Part shown: positions 1-7,331 of the stretch, in pieces
Layout of the letters: the number at the start of each line of letters is the position of its first letter
Position numbering within the stretch: the first letter of the stretch is position 1
Origin: Candidatus Gastranaerophilales bacterium
GTDB lineage: Bacteria > Cyanobacteriota > Vampirovibrionia > Gastranaerophilales > Gastranaerophilaceae
Length of the DNA stretch: 10,534 bases
Assembly (NCBI GenBank): GCA_900752845.1
Contig: CAADWU010000008.1
Coordinates: forward strand, 1-10,534
Reading direction: 5' to 3'
Notes under the pieces: generated by a model
The model's input: only the letters and a program-made list of their open reading frames with translations
Told to the model about the DNA's origin: nothing
Database searches by the model: none
Made by a program: the position numbers and the translations under genes

Positions 1-1820
1 CTTTTCTTAGGGAATTTCAATGAATTAACAAGCTCGAGAAAGTCTGTCTTGTTTATAGGCTTACTAAACATTTGTCTTGCTTTAGTTTCAGTTTCAACGT
101 ATTCGTTATAGTGCTCGAGTTTTTCACGTAAAACTTTAATAAATGCATTTAAATCTGCCTCTTTAATAAACTTCTCATCGGCAAATTTTAAAGCAAAAGG
201 AACTTGATTTACAGAAGCATCACAATTTGTAACTATTTTCGAAAAATCATCTATAAGATAATATTTTGGTTCTTCTCCTTTTTTCTGAATAAGAATTTTA
301 ACTAAATTAAGATTTTTACGTTTAAGATTTAAAATTCCTGCTCTTTCAATATCCTGATCAGCTGTATTTTTGAAAATAAGCATTTTTAAACCATGTACAA
401 CTTCAACATCTTGATATCCTGCTTTAATTTTAAAAGCAACAGAGGAAGACAATTGAGATAATATTTCAGATGTTTTTTCTGCAATCTCTGATGCTCGCTT
501 CAAATCAGCAGAAACATCAGCAGGCAATACAGCAGCGGTGAGTTTCACCTTTTCAGGTTTTATTTTAATCTTTCGTTCTACTGTTTTCTTTTCAGGCGCT
601 GCCTTTCTGCCTGCCGGCTTTTTAACTCTTAAATCTTGAGAGGCAAATATTTCAAAATCACTGAGTTTTTCATCATACAGATTAAAGTACTTTGTAATTT
701 CAGGTTCAACAGATTTGATTTCGTCAGCTGAAAAATATTTTAAGGTTTCAGGTGTAAACATAGGAAATTTTGGATTAGTATTTGCAACAACCCTGTTCTC
801 GGATATTAAATATGTTTTTACTGAATTGTCTTCAGTATTTTCAACCATTAACCTTAAAAGTCTTCCATGTTTTTTATTATCAACATCATGAAGCGTGATT
901 ATTTCGGAGTTACCGCTTGTATTTTTAAAAGAAAAACCGCCGTTTTTACTTCCCTTGAGTTGAATATCAGGGTAAGCATTTTTTATACGCAACCCTTTTG
1001 CTTCTGAATATCCGGCAAAGATTTGTTTAACTCTGCTTAATCTGTCAGTTACTGATGCAATAAGATTTATAGAACTTTCATCGAATTTACCTGCAATGGC
1101 TGCATAATTAACTTTTGGACGCCCTGCATTTTTGACTGTCGATACTTTAGACGGAATGCTAACAGGCTGTTTTGACTTATGATGACTTTTCTTTACTTGT
1201 TGGACAAAACCGGACGGAACTGTACTATCAGTATTCTTTTTAATAAACAGACTTACAGGTTGAGCCGATGAATATGCAGAAGGAACAGGAGCAATATCCT
1301 TCACACTTTTTCTAAGCTTTAGCAAAGGAAAGTCAACTATATCTATAAAACTTTTTATTTCTTTTTCAAGATTTCCGTCTTCTGACACATTACCCAAAGA
1401 GCTATCTGAATCTTTAATCACTTTATATCCGTCAGATATTATTATTGTTTTTTCAACTTCATTTGTTAATGAATTCTTTAGTTGAAACTGTAAATAATCA
1501 CTGTATCCCCAATTTTTCGGCATTGAAACATTAACAATTTTATTGGGATTTCTTTCTGCATTGAGAATATTTATTCCCTTTGAAATATCAGAGATATCGA
1601 TATCATTAAAGTTACCTTGAACTTTTTTTATAATATCACTGCTTTGAGAAAATAACCTGGAATAAATATCTTTATAAGCAGAAATTACATCTTCGGTACA
1701 AGCTTTCAAAGAACTGTTTAAATATCCGCAAGCTTTTTGTTCCACACCTTTAAAAGATATATTATCTGCTTTTTTTTGTTTATTATAAAATTGTTTATCA
1801 GTCACAGGTAAAATATACAT
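1..1820 (-). CDS. Large protein of unknown function with three diverged repeat domains (3' end outside window)
   Basis: The frame is open from the ATG at 1820 to the left edge: 606 codons plus two bases, no stop, so the C-terminus is missing. I do not recognise the family. There is no signal peptide or membrane segment, so it is probably cytoplasmic. The N-terminus (residues 1-60) is polar and contains NISFKG at 20-25. Three diverged copies of one domain follow at about 62-172, 250-392 and 440-580. Each has an amphipathic helix, a strand-rich core with an FKNT-like turn and a YLI...KIV-like strand, then a charged helix. Linkers at about 175-245 and 395-432 are rich in Pro, Ser and Lys, with GRPK at 233-236 and AGRK at 403-406. 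The ATG is the first usable start after an in-frame TAA at 1863-1865. The Shine-Dalgarno is poor: GGTGA lies directly against the ATG. It starts 35 nt after the preceding gene, so it is probably cotranscribed with polA. Reality of the gene is confident; function is unknown. Confidence 0.88.
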   Translation of the reverse strand, partial: MYILPVTDKQFYNKQKKADNISFKGVEQKACGYLNSSLKACTEDVISAYKDIYSRLFSQSSDIIKKVQGNFNDIDISDISKGINILNAERNPNKIVNVSMPKNWGYSDYLQFQLKNSLTNEVEKTIIISDGYKVIKDSDSSLGNVSEDGNLEKEIKSFIDIVDFPLLKLRKSVKDIAPVPSAYSSAQPVSLFIKKNTDSTVPSGFVQQVKKSHHKSKQPVSIPSKVSTVKNAGRPKVNYAAIAGKFDESSINLIASVTDRLSRVKQIFAGYSEAKGLRIKNAYPDIQLKGSKNGGFSFKNTSGNSEIITLHDVDNKKHGRLLRLMVENTEDNSVKTYLISENRVVANTNPKFPMFTPETLKYFSADEIKSVEPEITKYFNLYDEKLSDFEIFASQDLRVKKPAGRKAAPEKKTVERKIKIKPEKVKLTAAVLPADVSADLKRASEIAEKTSEILSQLSSSVAFKIKAGYQDVEVVHGLKMLIFKNTADQDIERAGILNLKRKNLNLVKILIQKKGEEPKYYLIDDFSKIVTNCDASVNQVPFALKFADEKFIKEADLNAFIKVLREKLEHYNEYVETETKARQMFSKPINKTDFLELVNSLKFPKK

Positions 1821-1855
1821 TTCACCAATTAAAAAACCGTAAATAAAAAAATTTG

Positions 1856-2293
1856 CTATACTTTAGGAACAGTAGTAACAGGAGATGCACCGTTTATATC
1901 AATATATTTAAAGAAGTTCAAAACTATTCCCGGAGCAAAGAAATAATTATTGTTTGTAGGAGTAATTTTCAGCATTGAATGTGATGCATCAACCTTCGCA
2001 ACACTTGCAAGATACTGCTTATTAACAGCAGTAAAAAGAATGTAACCTGTTTTCGATTGAATTTCTTCTATCTTAAACCTGTTTGCATTGGCACTTGCAA
2101 TTGACAGATAAAACAATTTATCGGCAGGCATACTATAAGTTTTCGTACAAATATTAAAATCAACATTTTGCGGAGTAACAAGAGTACTTAAAGTCATTAC
2201 ATCATCAGCATAAACAGGAGTAAACAAGCTTCCTGCACATATTGAAAATATTAATGTTATAAAAAACAGCTTTTTAAAATCTATTCTTTCCAT
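1856..2293 (-). CDS. Small exported protein of unknown function, overlapping the polA 3' end
   Basis: A 145-residue protein with a clear Sec signal peptide: basic start (K7, K8), hydrophobic core at 9-24, and a signal peptidase I site after PVYA (A29, followed by DD). The mature part is about 116 residues, with one Cys (C49) and alternating hydrophobic residues suggesting a single compact, beta-rich domain in the periplasm or at the outer membrane. Cys19 is not in a good lipobox (Ile precedes it), so I do not call a lipoprotein. I do not recognise the family. The ATG overlaps the last 13 nt of polA in another frame, with GGTGAG (2296-2301) just upstream inside polA; this implies translational coupling or at least cotranscription. 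The next gene begins 35 nt downstream. The signal peptide and good codon structure make it a real gene despite no assigned function. Confidence 0.85.
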   Translation of the reverse strand: MERIDFKKLFFITLIFSICAGSLFTPVYADDVMTLSTLVTPQNVDFNICTKTYSMPADKLFYLSIASANANRFKIEEIQSKTGYILFTAVNKQYLASVAKVDASHSMLKITPTNNNYFFAPGIVLNFFKYIDINGASPVTTVPKV

Positions 2294-5136
2294 GACTCAC
2301 CCACGTTTACGTCTACAACCAGAGGAACTGATAAAGGCTGATTAAGCTCCATTGCTTCTTTGACTAATTTTTTAACAATTTCCAATTCGGATTTAACAAC
2401 TTCAACAACCAGTTCATCATGAACCTGCATAATCATTTTAGAACTTAAATTATTTTCTTTCAACTTTTTAGAAAAATCAATCATTGCTATTTTCATTAAA
2501 TCAGCAGCCGTTCCTTGCATAGGCTGGTTTATAGCTGCACGTTTTGCAAATTCTCTAATCATACCGTTAGAGCTTGCAAGTTCTGATGCAAGATAACGCT
2601 TACGTCCAAAAACGGTTTCAACATATCCTTTTTCTTCAACTTCCCTTATCGTACCTTCCATGTAAGCTTTGACTCTCGGATAGGTTGCAAAATATTTATC
2701 GATAAATAACTCTGCTTCTGCATTTGAAATACCTATGGCTTTTGCAAGTCCGTATTTACTCTGACCGTAAATTATACCGAAGTTAACAGCTTTAGCTTTA
2801 TAGCGCATATCTTTTGTAACTTTATTAACCTCAACTTCAAAAACTTTTGCAGCAGTAAGTGTATGAACATCAATTCCGCTGTTAAAAGCTTCCATTAAGT
2901 TCTTATCCTGAGTAATATGTGCAAGAAGTCTTAACTCAATTTGTGAATAATCTGCTGAAAGAATAAGACCGTTTTCTCTGTCTTGCGCAACAAATGCATT
3001 TCGAATTTTATTACCTTCTTCTGTTCTAATCGGAATATTTTGCAAATTAGGATTAGAAGAAGAAAGTCTTCCCGTTGCTGTAACAGTTTGATTATATGAA
3101 GTATGAATTCTGTTATCATGTTTGTCAACAAGAGCAGGTAATGCATCAGTGTAGGTTGATTTTAGCTTGGAATATTTCCTGTAATCAAGAATTAACCTTG
3201 CAATTTCATATTCTTCTGCAAGTTCTTCCAATACAGCCGCATTTGTGGAATAATTAGCTTTGCCTCGTTTCTTTTTAGCTTTCAAACCGAGTTTTTCAAA
3301 CAATATTTCGCCAACCTGTCTTGGAGAATTCAAATTAAATACAGTTTCAGCTATGTCATAAACCTTTGATTCAATCTTTTTCAATGAATGGTTCATACTT
3401 GCAGTTAATCTGTCTAAATATTTGACATCAATTGCAACACCGTTATATTCCATATCTGATAGCACAAGTGATAAAGGAATTTCAATATCATAAGTTAATT
3501 TTAATTCTTTTTCATCAAGCTCTTTTATCCAGAATTTGGTAAGTTCAAGTATAGTTGAAATCTCATCGGCTGCACATCCGAAAGAACTTTCTATAAGTGC
3601 ATCTTTAAAATGAATTTTCTTTCTTTTATCTTTCTCAAACGGAGCATAGGGACATATAGCATGATTTAAGTGCTCCATTGACTGAATATCAAGTTCATGA
3701 TTTCTTTGCGAATCTTTTACATAGCTTGATAAAAGAACATCAAAAATAATCCCTTTTAAACAAATATTATTGCATCGTAAAATATTATAATCAACTTTTG
3801 CATTATAAGTAGTTTTTTTAATATTTTCGCTTTCAAAAACAGGTTTCAAAGCTTCAAAAACATCATTTTTTCTAAGCTGATTTTCCAAACCTGTATGCCC
3901 TAACGGGATGTAAAAAGTTTTTGTCAGATAATTTCCGTCATCAACTTTTATAGAAGAATTTTCAACAGTTATATCATCACTGAACGCAAAAGCAATACCA
4001 TTTACAGAAGCATCAACAGCGTTAATAACATCAGCATATATTTTAAAAGCAACTAAAGACTTTGTCTCTAACTCTTTAATCATCTCGTTTAAATCAGCAC
4101 TGTCAGTTATCAGTTTTTTATCATATTCAAAAGATGCCTTATTTAATTGTTCGTTAACAACTTCCGAGAAAAACCCCAGCTGCATACTTCCGTTATTATC
4201 AACACCTTCTGCTGCCAAAGGCGCAGTGTGTTCAACTTTATCAAAAGAATACATAATCTCATTTATATTTTTTATAAAACTGTAGAACTGCATTTTTTTC
4301 AAATATTCAGTAACTACGGAAATATCAGGAAGTTCAACTTTTGTTTTATCAAAGTCAAAATTAACATCCAAATCTCTTACAATTGTTGCAAGGTATTGGC
4401 TTAATTTAGCCTGTTCTTTACCTGCACAAATCTTTTCTCTAACTGATTTTTCAGGAATATTCCCGCAATCTGCCAAACAAGCATCAAGAGTTCCGTATCT
4501 TTCAAGAAGCTTTTGTGCTGTCTTTTCACCAATACCTTTGACTCCCGGAATACAATCTGATGTATCGCCTCTTAAACCTTTATAATCAATTACCTGATTA
4601 GGATAAACGCCTAATTTTTGATAAATTCTTTCCCAATTATACTCAACCAGTTCACCCTTAGAAGGAAGAATAACCTTAACACAGCCTTCTTTATCAACAA
4701 GCTGAAAAGCATCCTGATCACCCGTCAATATCAAAACTTTATGCCCGAGCTCACAAGCTTCTCTGGAAATAGTTCCAATAACATCATCAGCCTCAAAGCC
4801 TTCTTTTGTATAAACCGGTATATTAAAAGCCCTTAAACCTTCATAAATAAGTTCCATTTGGGTTCTCATACTGTCAGGCATCGCTTCACGATTACATTTG
4901 TAATCTTCATACTTTTCTGTTCTGAATGTTTTGTGGCTAACGTCGAATGCAACAGCAATTGCATCTGCTTTTAAGCTGTCATTTTTAAGCAAATCAAAAA
5001 CAGCTTTAAAAAAGCCGTAAACAGCCCAGGTAGGAACTCCCTCAGAAGTTTTCATATTTGTTCTTTCAAGTGCAAAATACTGTCGGAATGCTAACGCATG
5101 ACCATCAATTAAAATTAAAGTTTTACTAATTCCCAT
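2281..5136 (-). CDS. polA: DNA polymerase I
   Basis: Family A DNA polymerase of 951 residues (E. coli 928), used for Okazaki fragment maturation and repair synthesis. The 5'-3' exonuclease (about 1-290) keeps its metal-binding acids: D11, D65, E115/D117/D118, D140/D142, D191/D194, followed by a helix-hairpin-helix near 197-215. The 3'-5' exonuclease fold (about 340-540) is present but looks degenerate: the motif corresponding to DTE reads KIY at 365-367, although N445, D449 and D524 remain. The polymerase domain is intact: motif A with D729 and E734, motif B with R778, K782, F786 and Y790, motif C with H906, D907, E908. The ATG at 5136 gives the usual start just before the first beta strand, but no Shine-Dalgarno is evident. 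A terminator separates it from clpX upstream. Its 3' end overlaps the small exported protein gene. Identity is certain; loss of proofreading is inferred from the motif. Confidence 0.98.
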   Translation of the reverse strand: MGISKTLILIDGHALAFRQYFALERTNMKTSEGVPTWAVYGFFKAVFDLLKNDSLKADAIAVAFDVSHKTFRTEKYEDYKCNREAMPDSMRTQMELIYEGLRAFNIPVYTKEGFEADDVIGTISREACELGHKVLILTGDQDAFQLVDKEGCVKVILPSKGELVEYNWERIYQKLGVYPNQVIDYKGLRGDTSDCIPGVKGIGEKTAQKLLERYGTLDACLADCGNIPEKSVREKICAGKEQAKLSQYLATIVRDLDVNFDFDKTKVELPDISVVTEYLKKMQFYSFIKNINEIMYSFDKVEHTAPLAAEGVDNNGSMQLGFFSEVVNEQLNKASFEYDKKLITDSADLNEMIKELETKSLVAFKIYADVINAVDASVNGIAFAFSDDITVENSSIKVDDGNYLTKTFYIPLGHTGLENQLRKNDVFEALKPVFESENIKKTTYNAKVDYNILRCNNICLKGIIFDVLLSSYVKDSQRNHELDIQSMEHLNHAICPYAPFEKDKRKKIHFKDALIESSFGCAADEISTILELTKFWIKELDEKELKLTYDIEIPLSLVLSDMEYNGVAIDVKYLDRLTASMNHSLKKIESKVYDIAETVFNLNSPRQVGEILFEKLGLKAKKKRGKANYSTNAAVLEELAEEYEIARLILDYRKYSKLKSTYTDALPALVDKHDNRIHTSYNQTVTATGRLSSSNPNLQNIPIRTEEGNKIRNAFVAQDRENGLILSADYSQIELRLLAHITQDKNLMEAFNSGIDVHTLTAAKVFEVEVNKVTKDMRYKAKAVNFGIIYGQSKYGLAKAIGISNAEAELFIDKYFATYPRVKAYMEGTIREVEEKGYVETVFGRKRYLASELASSNGMIREFAKRAAINQPMQGTAADLMKIAMIDFSKKLKENNLSSKMIMQVHDELVVEVVKSELEIVKKLVKEAMELNQPLSVPLVVDVNVGESWKE

Positions 5137-5196
5137 AATATATATTTTTTCATAAATATGTACATTTTACAAATATGTTAAGTAAATAATACACAT
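5137..5196 (-). promoter_or_regulatory. Candidate polA promoter
   Basis: On the minus strand TTAACA (5176-5181) and TATTTA (5153-5158) are spaced by 17 nt and would start transcription about 10 nt before the polA ATG. The -35 matches 5 of 6 consensus bases, the -10 only 3 of 6. The location is reasonable because polA follows a terminator, but the region is so AT-rich that chance matches are likely. Confidence 0.3.
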
Positions 5197-5230
5197 AAAA
5201 AAAAAGAAGCAAGACATCACTATCTTGCTT
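5197..5230 (-). terminator. Intrinsic terminator after clpX
   Basis: On the minus strand an 8-bp perfect stem, AAGCAAGA (5230-5223 strand) pairing with TCTTGCTT (5214-5207), encloses an 8-nt loop. It is followed by C and nine T (5205-5197). It lies about 20 nt past the clpX stop and ends the clpP-clpX transcript. On the plus strand the same hairpin has only a weak T5 tail and no gene upstream to terminate. Confidence 0.9.
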
Positions 5231-5251
5231 ACTTTTTATAAGTTTTAAGTA

Positions 5252-6559
5252 TTAAGCTGTAATCTCTTTGCTTGCATCGTTTTTAGTCGGAAGTTTTATA
5301 AGTTCTGCATTTTTGCGGTTTCTTACCATATCAGCTGTAACCACAAATTTATCCATATCAGCTTTTGTAGGAACATCATACATTACATCAAGCATTATTT
5401 CTTCAACAATAGAACGTAATGCTCTTGCACCTGTCTTACGCTTAATAGCTTCCTGAGCAATCAAATCAATTGCCTCAGGTTCAAATTCCAAATCAACACC
5501 GTCCATTTCCAACAAACACTTGTACTGTTTGACAACAGCATTTTTAGGTTCTGTTAAAATCATTTTCAATGTTTTTTCATTTAATTCATCTAATACTGCA
5601 TAGATTGGAACACGACCGATGAATTCAGGAATTAAACCGAATTTCAGTAAATCTTCAGGCTGCAATTTCTTAAGCATTTTTACTGCAGCAGCATCTTTTT
5701 CAGCCTGTGTCATAGCAGGTTTTGCACCAAACCCAACGGAAGTTCCGTCATCTGCTCTGCGTTCAATGATTTTTTCCAAACCAACAAACGCACCACCAAC
5801 AATAAACAGAATATTACTTGTATCAATTTCAATAAATTCCTGATGAGGATGTTTTCTTCCGCCTTGAGGAGGGACATGAGCAACAGTACCTTCTATCATC
5901 TTCAATAAAGCCTGTTGAACACCTTCACCTGATACATCACGTGTAATAGACGTATTTTCGGATTTTCTTGAAATTTTATCAATTTCATCTATGTAAATGA
6001 TACCTCTTTCAGCTTTAGCTGAATCAAATTCGGCATTTTGATAAAGACGAAGAAGAATATTTTCAACATCATCTCCGACATAACCTGCCTCAGTCAACGT
6101 TGTAGCATCAGCCACAGCAAAAGGCACATCAAGCATTTTTGCTAATGTTTGAGCAAGCAAAGTTTTACCTGAACCTGTAGGACCTACAAGAAGAATATTT
6201 GATTTTTGAATTTCAACATTGTTCTTTAAGTCAGCAGTTTTGTTATGTTTTAAACGTTTATAGTGGTTATAAACAGCAACAGACAAAACTTTCTTAGCAT
6301 CATCCTGACCTACAATATATTCATCAAGGTAAGATTTAATTTCATGAGGTTTCGGAATAGGTTTTTCTTCAACAGAACCTTCACCCTCAGCCCCTTCTTT
6401 GTCTTTGCTCTCAAAGAATTCTTCATCTAATATCTGATTACACAAATCAACACATTCATCACAGATATATACTTCAGGACCTGCAATTAATTTCTTAACC
6501 TGGTCTTGAGATTTTCCGCAAAAAGAACATTTTAATCTGCTGTCATCATGTTTTGGCAT
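5252..6559 (-). CDS. clpX: ATP-dependent Clp protease ATP-binding subunit ClpX
   Basis: AAA+ unfoldase of 435 residues that recognises substrates, unfolds them and feeds them to the ClpP chamber in the cytoplasm. The N-terminal zinc-binding domain has C11, C14, C33 and C36. A Glu/Gly-rich linker (about 50-66) leads to the AAA+ module: Walker A with GPTGSGKT at 126-133 (K132), pore-1 loop GYVG at 159-162, Walker B with D191/E192, RKH loop at 235-237, arginine finger R316 in PEFIGR, and sensor 2 GAR at 377-379. The ClpP-docking IGF loop is present as VGF at 275-277. AAGGA lies 7 nt before the ATG. It starts 26 nt after the clpP stop with no terminator between, so the two genes are cotranscribed. 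A strong terminator follows the stop. Confidence 0.99.
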   Translation of the reverse strand: MPKHDDSRLKCSFCGKSQDQVKKLIAGPEVYICDECVDLCNQILDEEFFESKDKEGAEGEGSVEEKPIPKPHEIKSYLDEYIVGQDDAKKVLSVAVYNHYKRLKHNKTADLKNNVEIQKSNILLVGPTGSGKTLLAQTLAKMLDVPFAVADATTLTEAGYVGDDVENILLRLYQNAEFDSAKAERGIIYIDEIDKISRKSENTSITRDVSGEGVQQALLKMIEGTVAHVPPQGGRKHPHQEFIEIDTSNILFIVGGAFVGLEKIIERRADDGTSVGFGAKPAMTQAEKDAAAVKMLKKLQPEDLLKFGLIPEFIGRVPIYAVLDELNEKTLKMILTEPKNAVVKQYKCLLEMDGVDLEFEPEAIDLIAQEAIKRKTGARALRSIVEEIMLDVMYDVPTKADMDKFVVTADMVRNRKNAELIKLPTKNDASKEITA

Positions 6560-6585
6560 TTTTTATTCCTTATTATTTTAATAAA

Positions 6586-7176
6586 CTATTTAATAGCATC
6601 ACGAGATACTACTTTGTCAATCATACCGTATTCCAAAGCTTCAGCAGGAGTCATGATATAATCTCTGTCAGTATCTTTTTCGATTTTCTTAATTGATTGT
6701 CCTGTATTAGAAGCCAAGATTTCATTCAATGATTTTTTAATTCTAATAATTTCAGCAGCCTGAATTTCGATATCAGTAGCCTGACCTTGAGCACCGCCTA
6801 AAGGTTGGTGGATTAAAACACGAGAGTGAGGTAAAGCTAATCTTTTACCTTTTGCACCTGATGATAAAAGGAAAGCACCCATTGAAGCAGCCTGTCCCAA
6901 ACAAATAGTAGAAACGTCTGCTCTGATGTGCTGCATGGTATCATAGATTGCAAAACCTGCAGTCACTGAACCACCCGGACTGTTAATATATAACATGATA
7001 TCTTTTTCAGGGTTTTCACTATCCAATAATAACAATTGAGCAACAACAAGGTTAGCTACCATATCATCAATAGGAGTGCCTAAGAAAATAATTCTTTCTC
7101 TTAACAATCTAGAGAAAATATCAAAAGAACGTTCGCCTCTGCTGGACTGTTCAACTACTACCGGTACAAAACTCAT
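6586..7176 (-). CDS. clpP: ATP-dependent Clp protease proteolytic subunit ClpP
   Basis: Serine peptidase (family S14) forming the double-ring proteolytic chamber that works with ClpX. From the ATG at 7176 the protein has 196 residues, the usual length, beginning MSFVPVVVEQ like many ClpP proteins. The catalytic triad in this numbering is S98 (in GQAASMG), H123 (in LIHQP) and D172 (in DRDYIM), identical in position to the B. subtilis enzyme. A TTG at 7206 would add ten residues, but the ATG has a good AAAGGG ribosome site 7 nt upstream and gives the family-typical N-terminus, so I prefer it. clpX follows after 26 nt. A strong promoter match lies about 80 nt upstream, beyond the tig terminator, so clpP heads its own transcript. 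Confidence 0.98.
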   Translation of the reverse strand: MSFVPVVVEQSSRGERSFDIFSRLLRERIIFLGTPIDDMVANLVVAQLLLLDSENPEKDIMLYINSPGGSVTAGFAIYDTMQHIRADVSTICLGQAASMGAFLLSSGAKGKRLALPHSRVLIHQPLGGAQGQATDIEIQAAEIIRIKKSLNEILASNTGQSIKKIEKDTDRDYIMTPAEALEYGMIDKVVSRDAIK

Positions 7177-7183
7177 TTCTTTA

Positions 7184-7189
7184 CCCTTT
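7184..7189 (-). promoter_or_regulatory. clpP ribosome binding site (decides the start)
   Basis: AAAGGG on the minus strand lies 7 nt before the ATG at 7176. The alternative upstream TTG at 7206 would place this site inside the coding sequence, so it supports the shorter 196-residue ClpP. Confidence 0.75.
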
Positions 7190-7223
7190 CTGACTGTTCT
7201 CGTCAAATATTATCGTTTTTTGT

Positions 7224-7243
7224 GGAAAGTTCTAATCCTTTCC
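7224..7243 (-). promoter_or_regulatory. Weak inverted repeat in the clpP 5' leader
   Basis: GGAAAG (7243-7238) and CTTTCC (7229-7224) form a 6-bp inverted repeat with an 8-nt loop. It lies within the predicted leader of clpP about 48 nt before the start codon. There is no T-tract after it, so it is not a terminator. It could be a small leader hairpin or chance. Confidence 0.25.
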
Positions 7244-7258
7244 TTCAACTTTAATTAC

Positions 7259-7287
7259 ATTATATGGTTTATATTAATATTAATCAA
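7259..7287 (-). promoter_or_regulatory. clpP-clpX promoter
   Basis: On the minus strand TTGATT (7282-7287) and a perfect TATAAT (7259-7264) are separated by exactly 17 nt, a good sigma-70-type promoter. Predicted start is near 7252, giving a leader of about 75 nt before the clpP ATG. The -35 box overlaps the T-tract end of the tig terminator. The spacer contains most of a 12-bp palindrome at 7273-7284. Confidence 0.65.
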
Positions 7288-7314
7288 AAATGTGCCGTTG
7301 TAAATACGGCACAT
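7286..7314 (-). terminator. Intrinsic terminator after tig
   Basis: On the minus strand ATGTGCCGT (7314-7306) pairs perfectly with ACGGCACAT (7298-7290), a 9-bp GC-containing stem with a 7-nt loop, followed by TTTT then GATT. It begins 18 nt after the tig stop codon and separates tig from clpP. Confidence 0.85.
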
Positions 7315-7331
7315 ATATTAATTATTTTGAA

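Noticed and set aside
2231..2260. Possible lipobox around Cys19 of the small exported protein
   Set aside because: The residue before the Cys is Ile rather than Gly, Ala or Ser, and a good signal peptidase I site occurs ten residues later.
4147..4836. Open frames on the plus strand opposite polA
   Set aside because: They are antisense to strongly conserved polA coding sequence, have no ribosome sites and no recognisable protein features.
5115..5153. Twelve-codon upstream frame (minus strand ATG at 5153) overlapping the polA start, a possible leader peptide
   Set aside because: It has no ribosome binding site, and the candidate polA promoter would start RNA downstream of its ATG; a short chance frame is more likely.
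7177..7331. Possible small gene or RNA between tig and clpP
   Set aside because: The gap is fully accounted for by the tig terminator, the clpP promoter and the leader; no coding frame with a ribosome site is present.
6586..7331. CIRCE or CtsR operator upstream of clpP
   Set aside because: Neither the TTAGCACTC inverted repeat nor the CtsR heptamer repeat can be found; only an unrelated AT palindrome is present.
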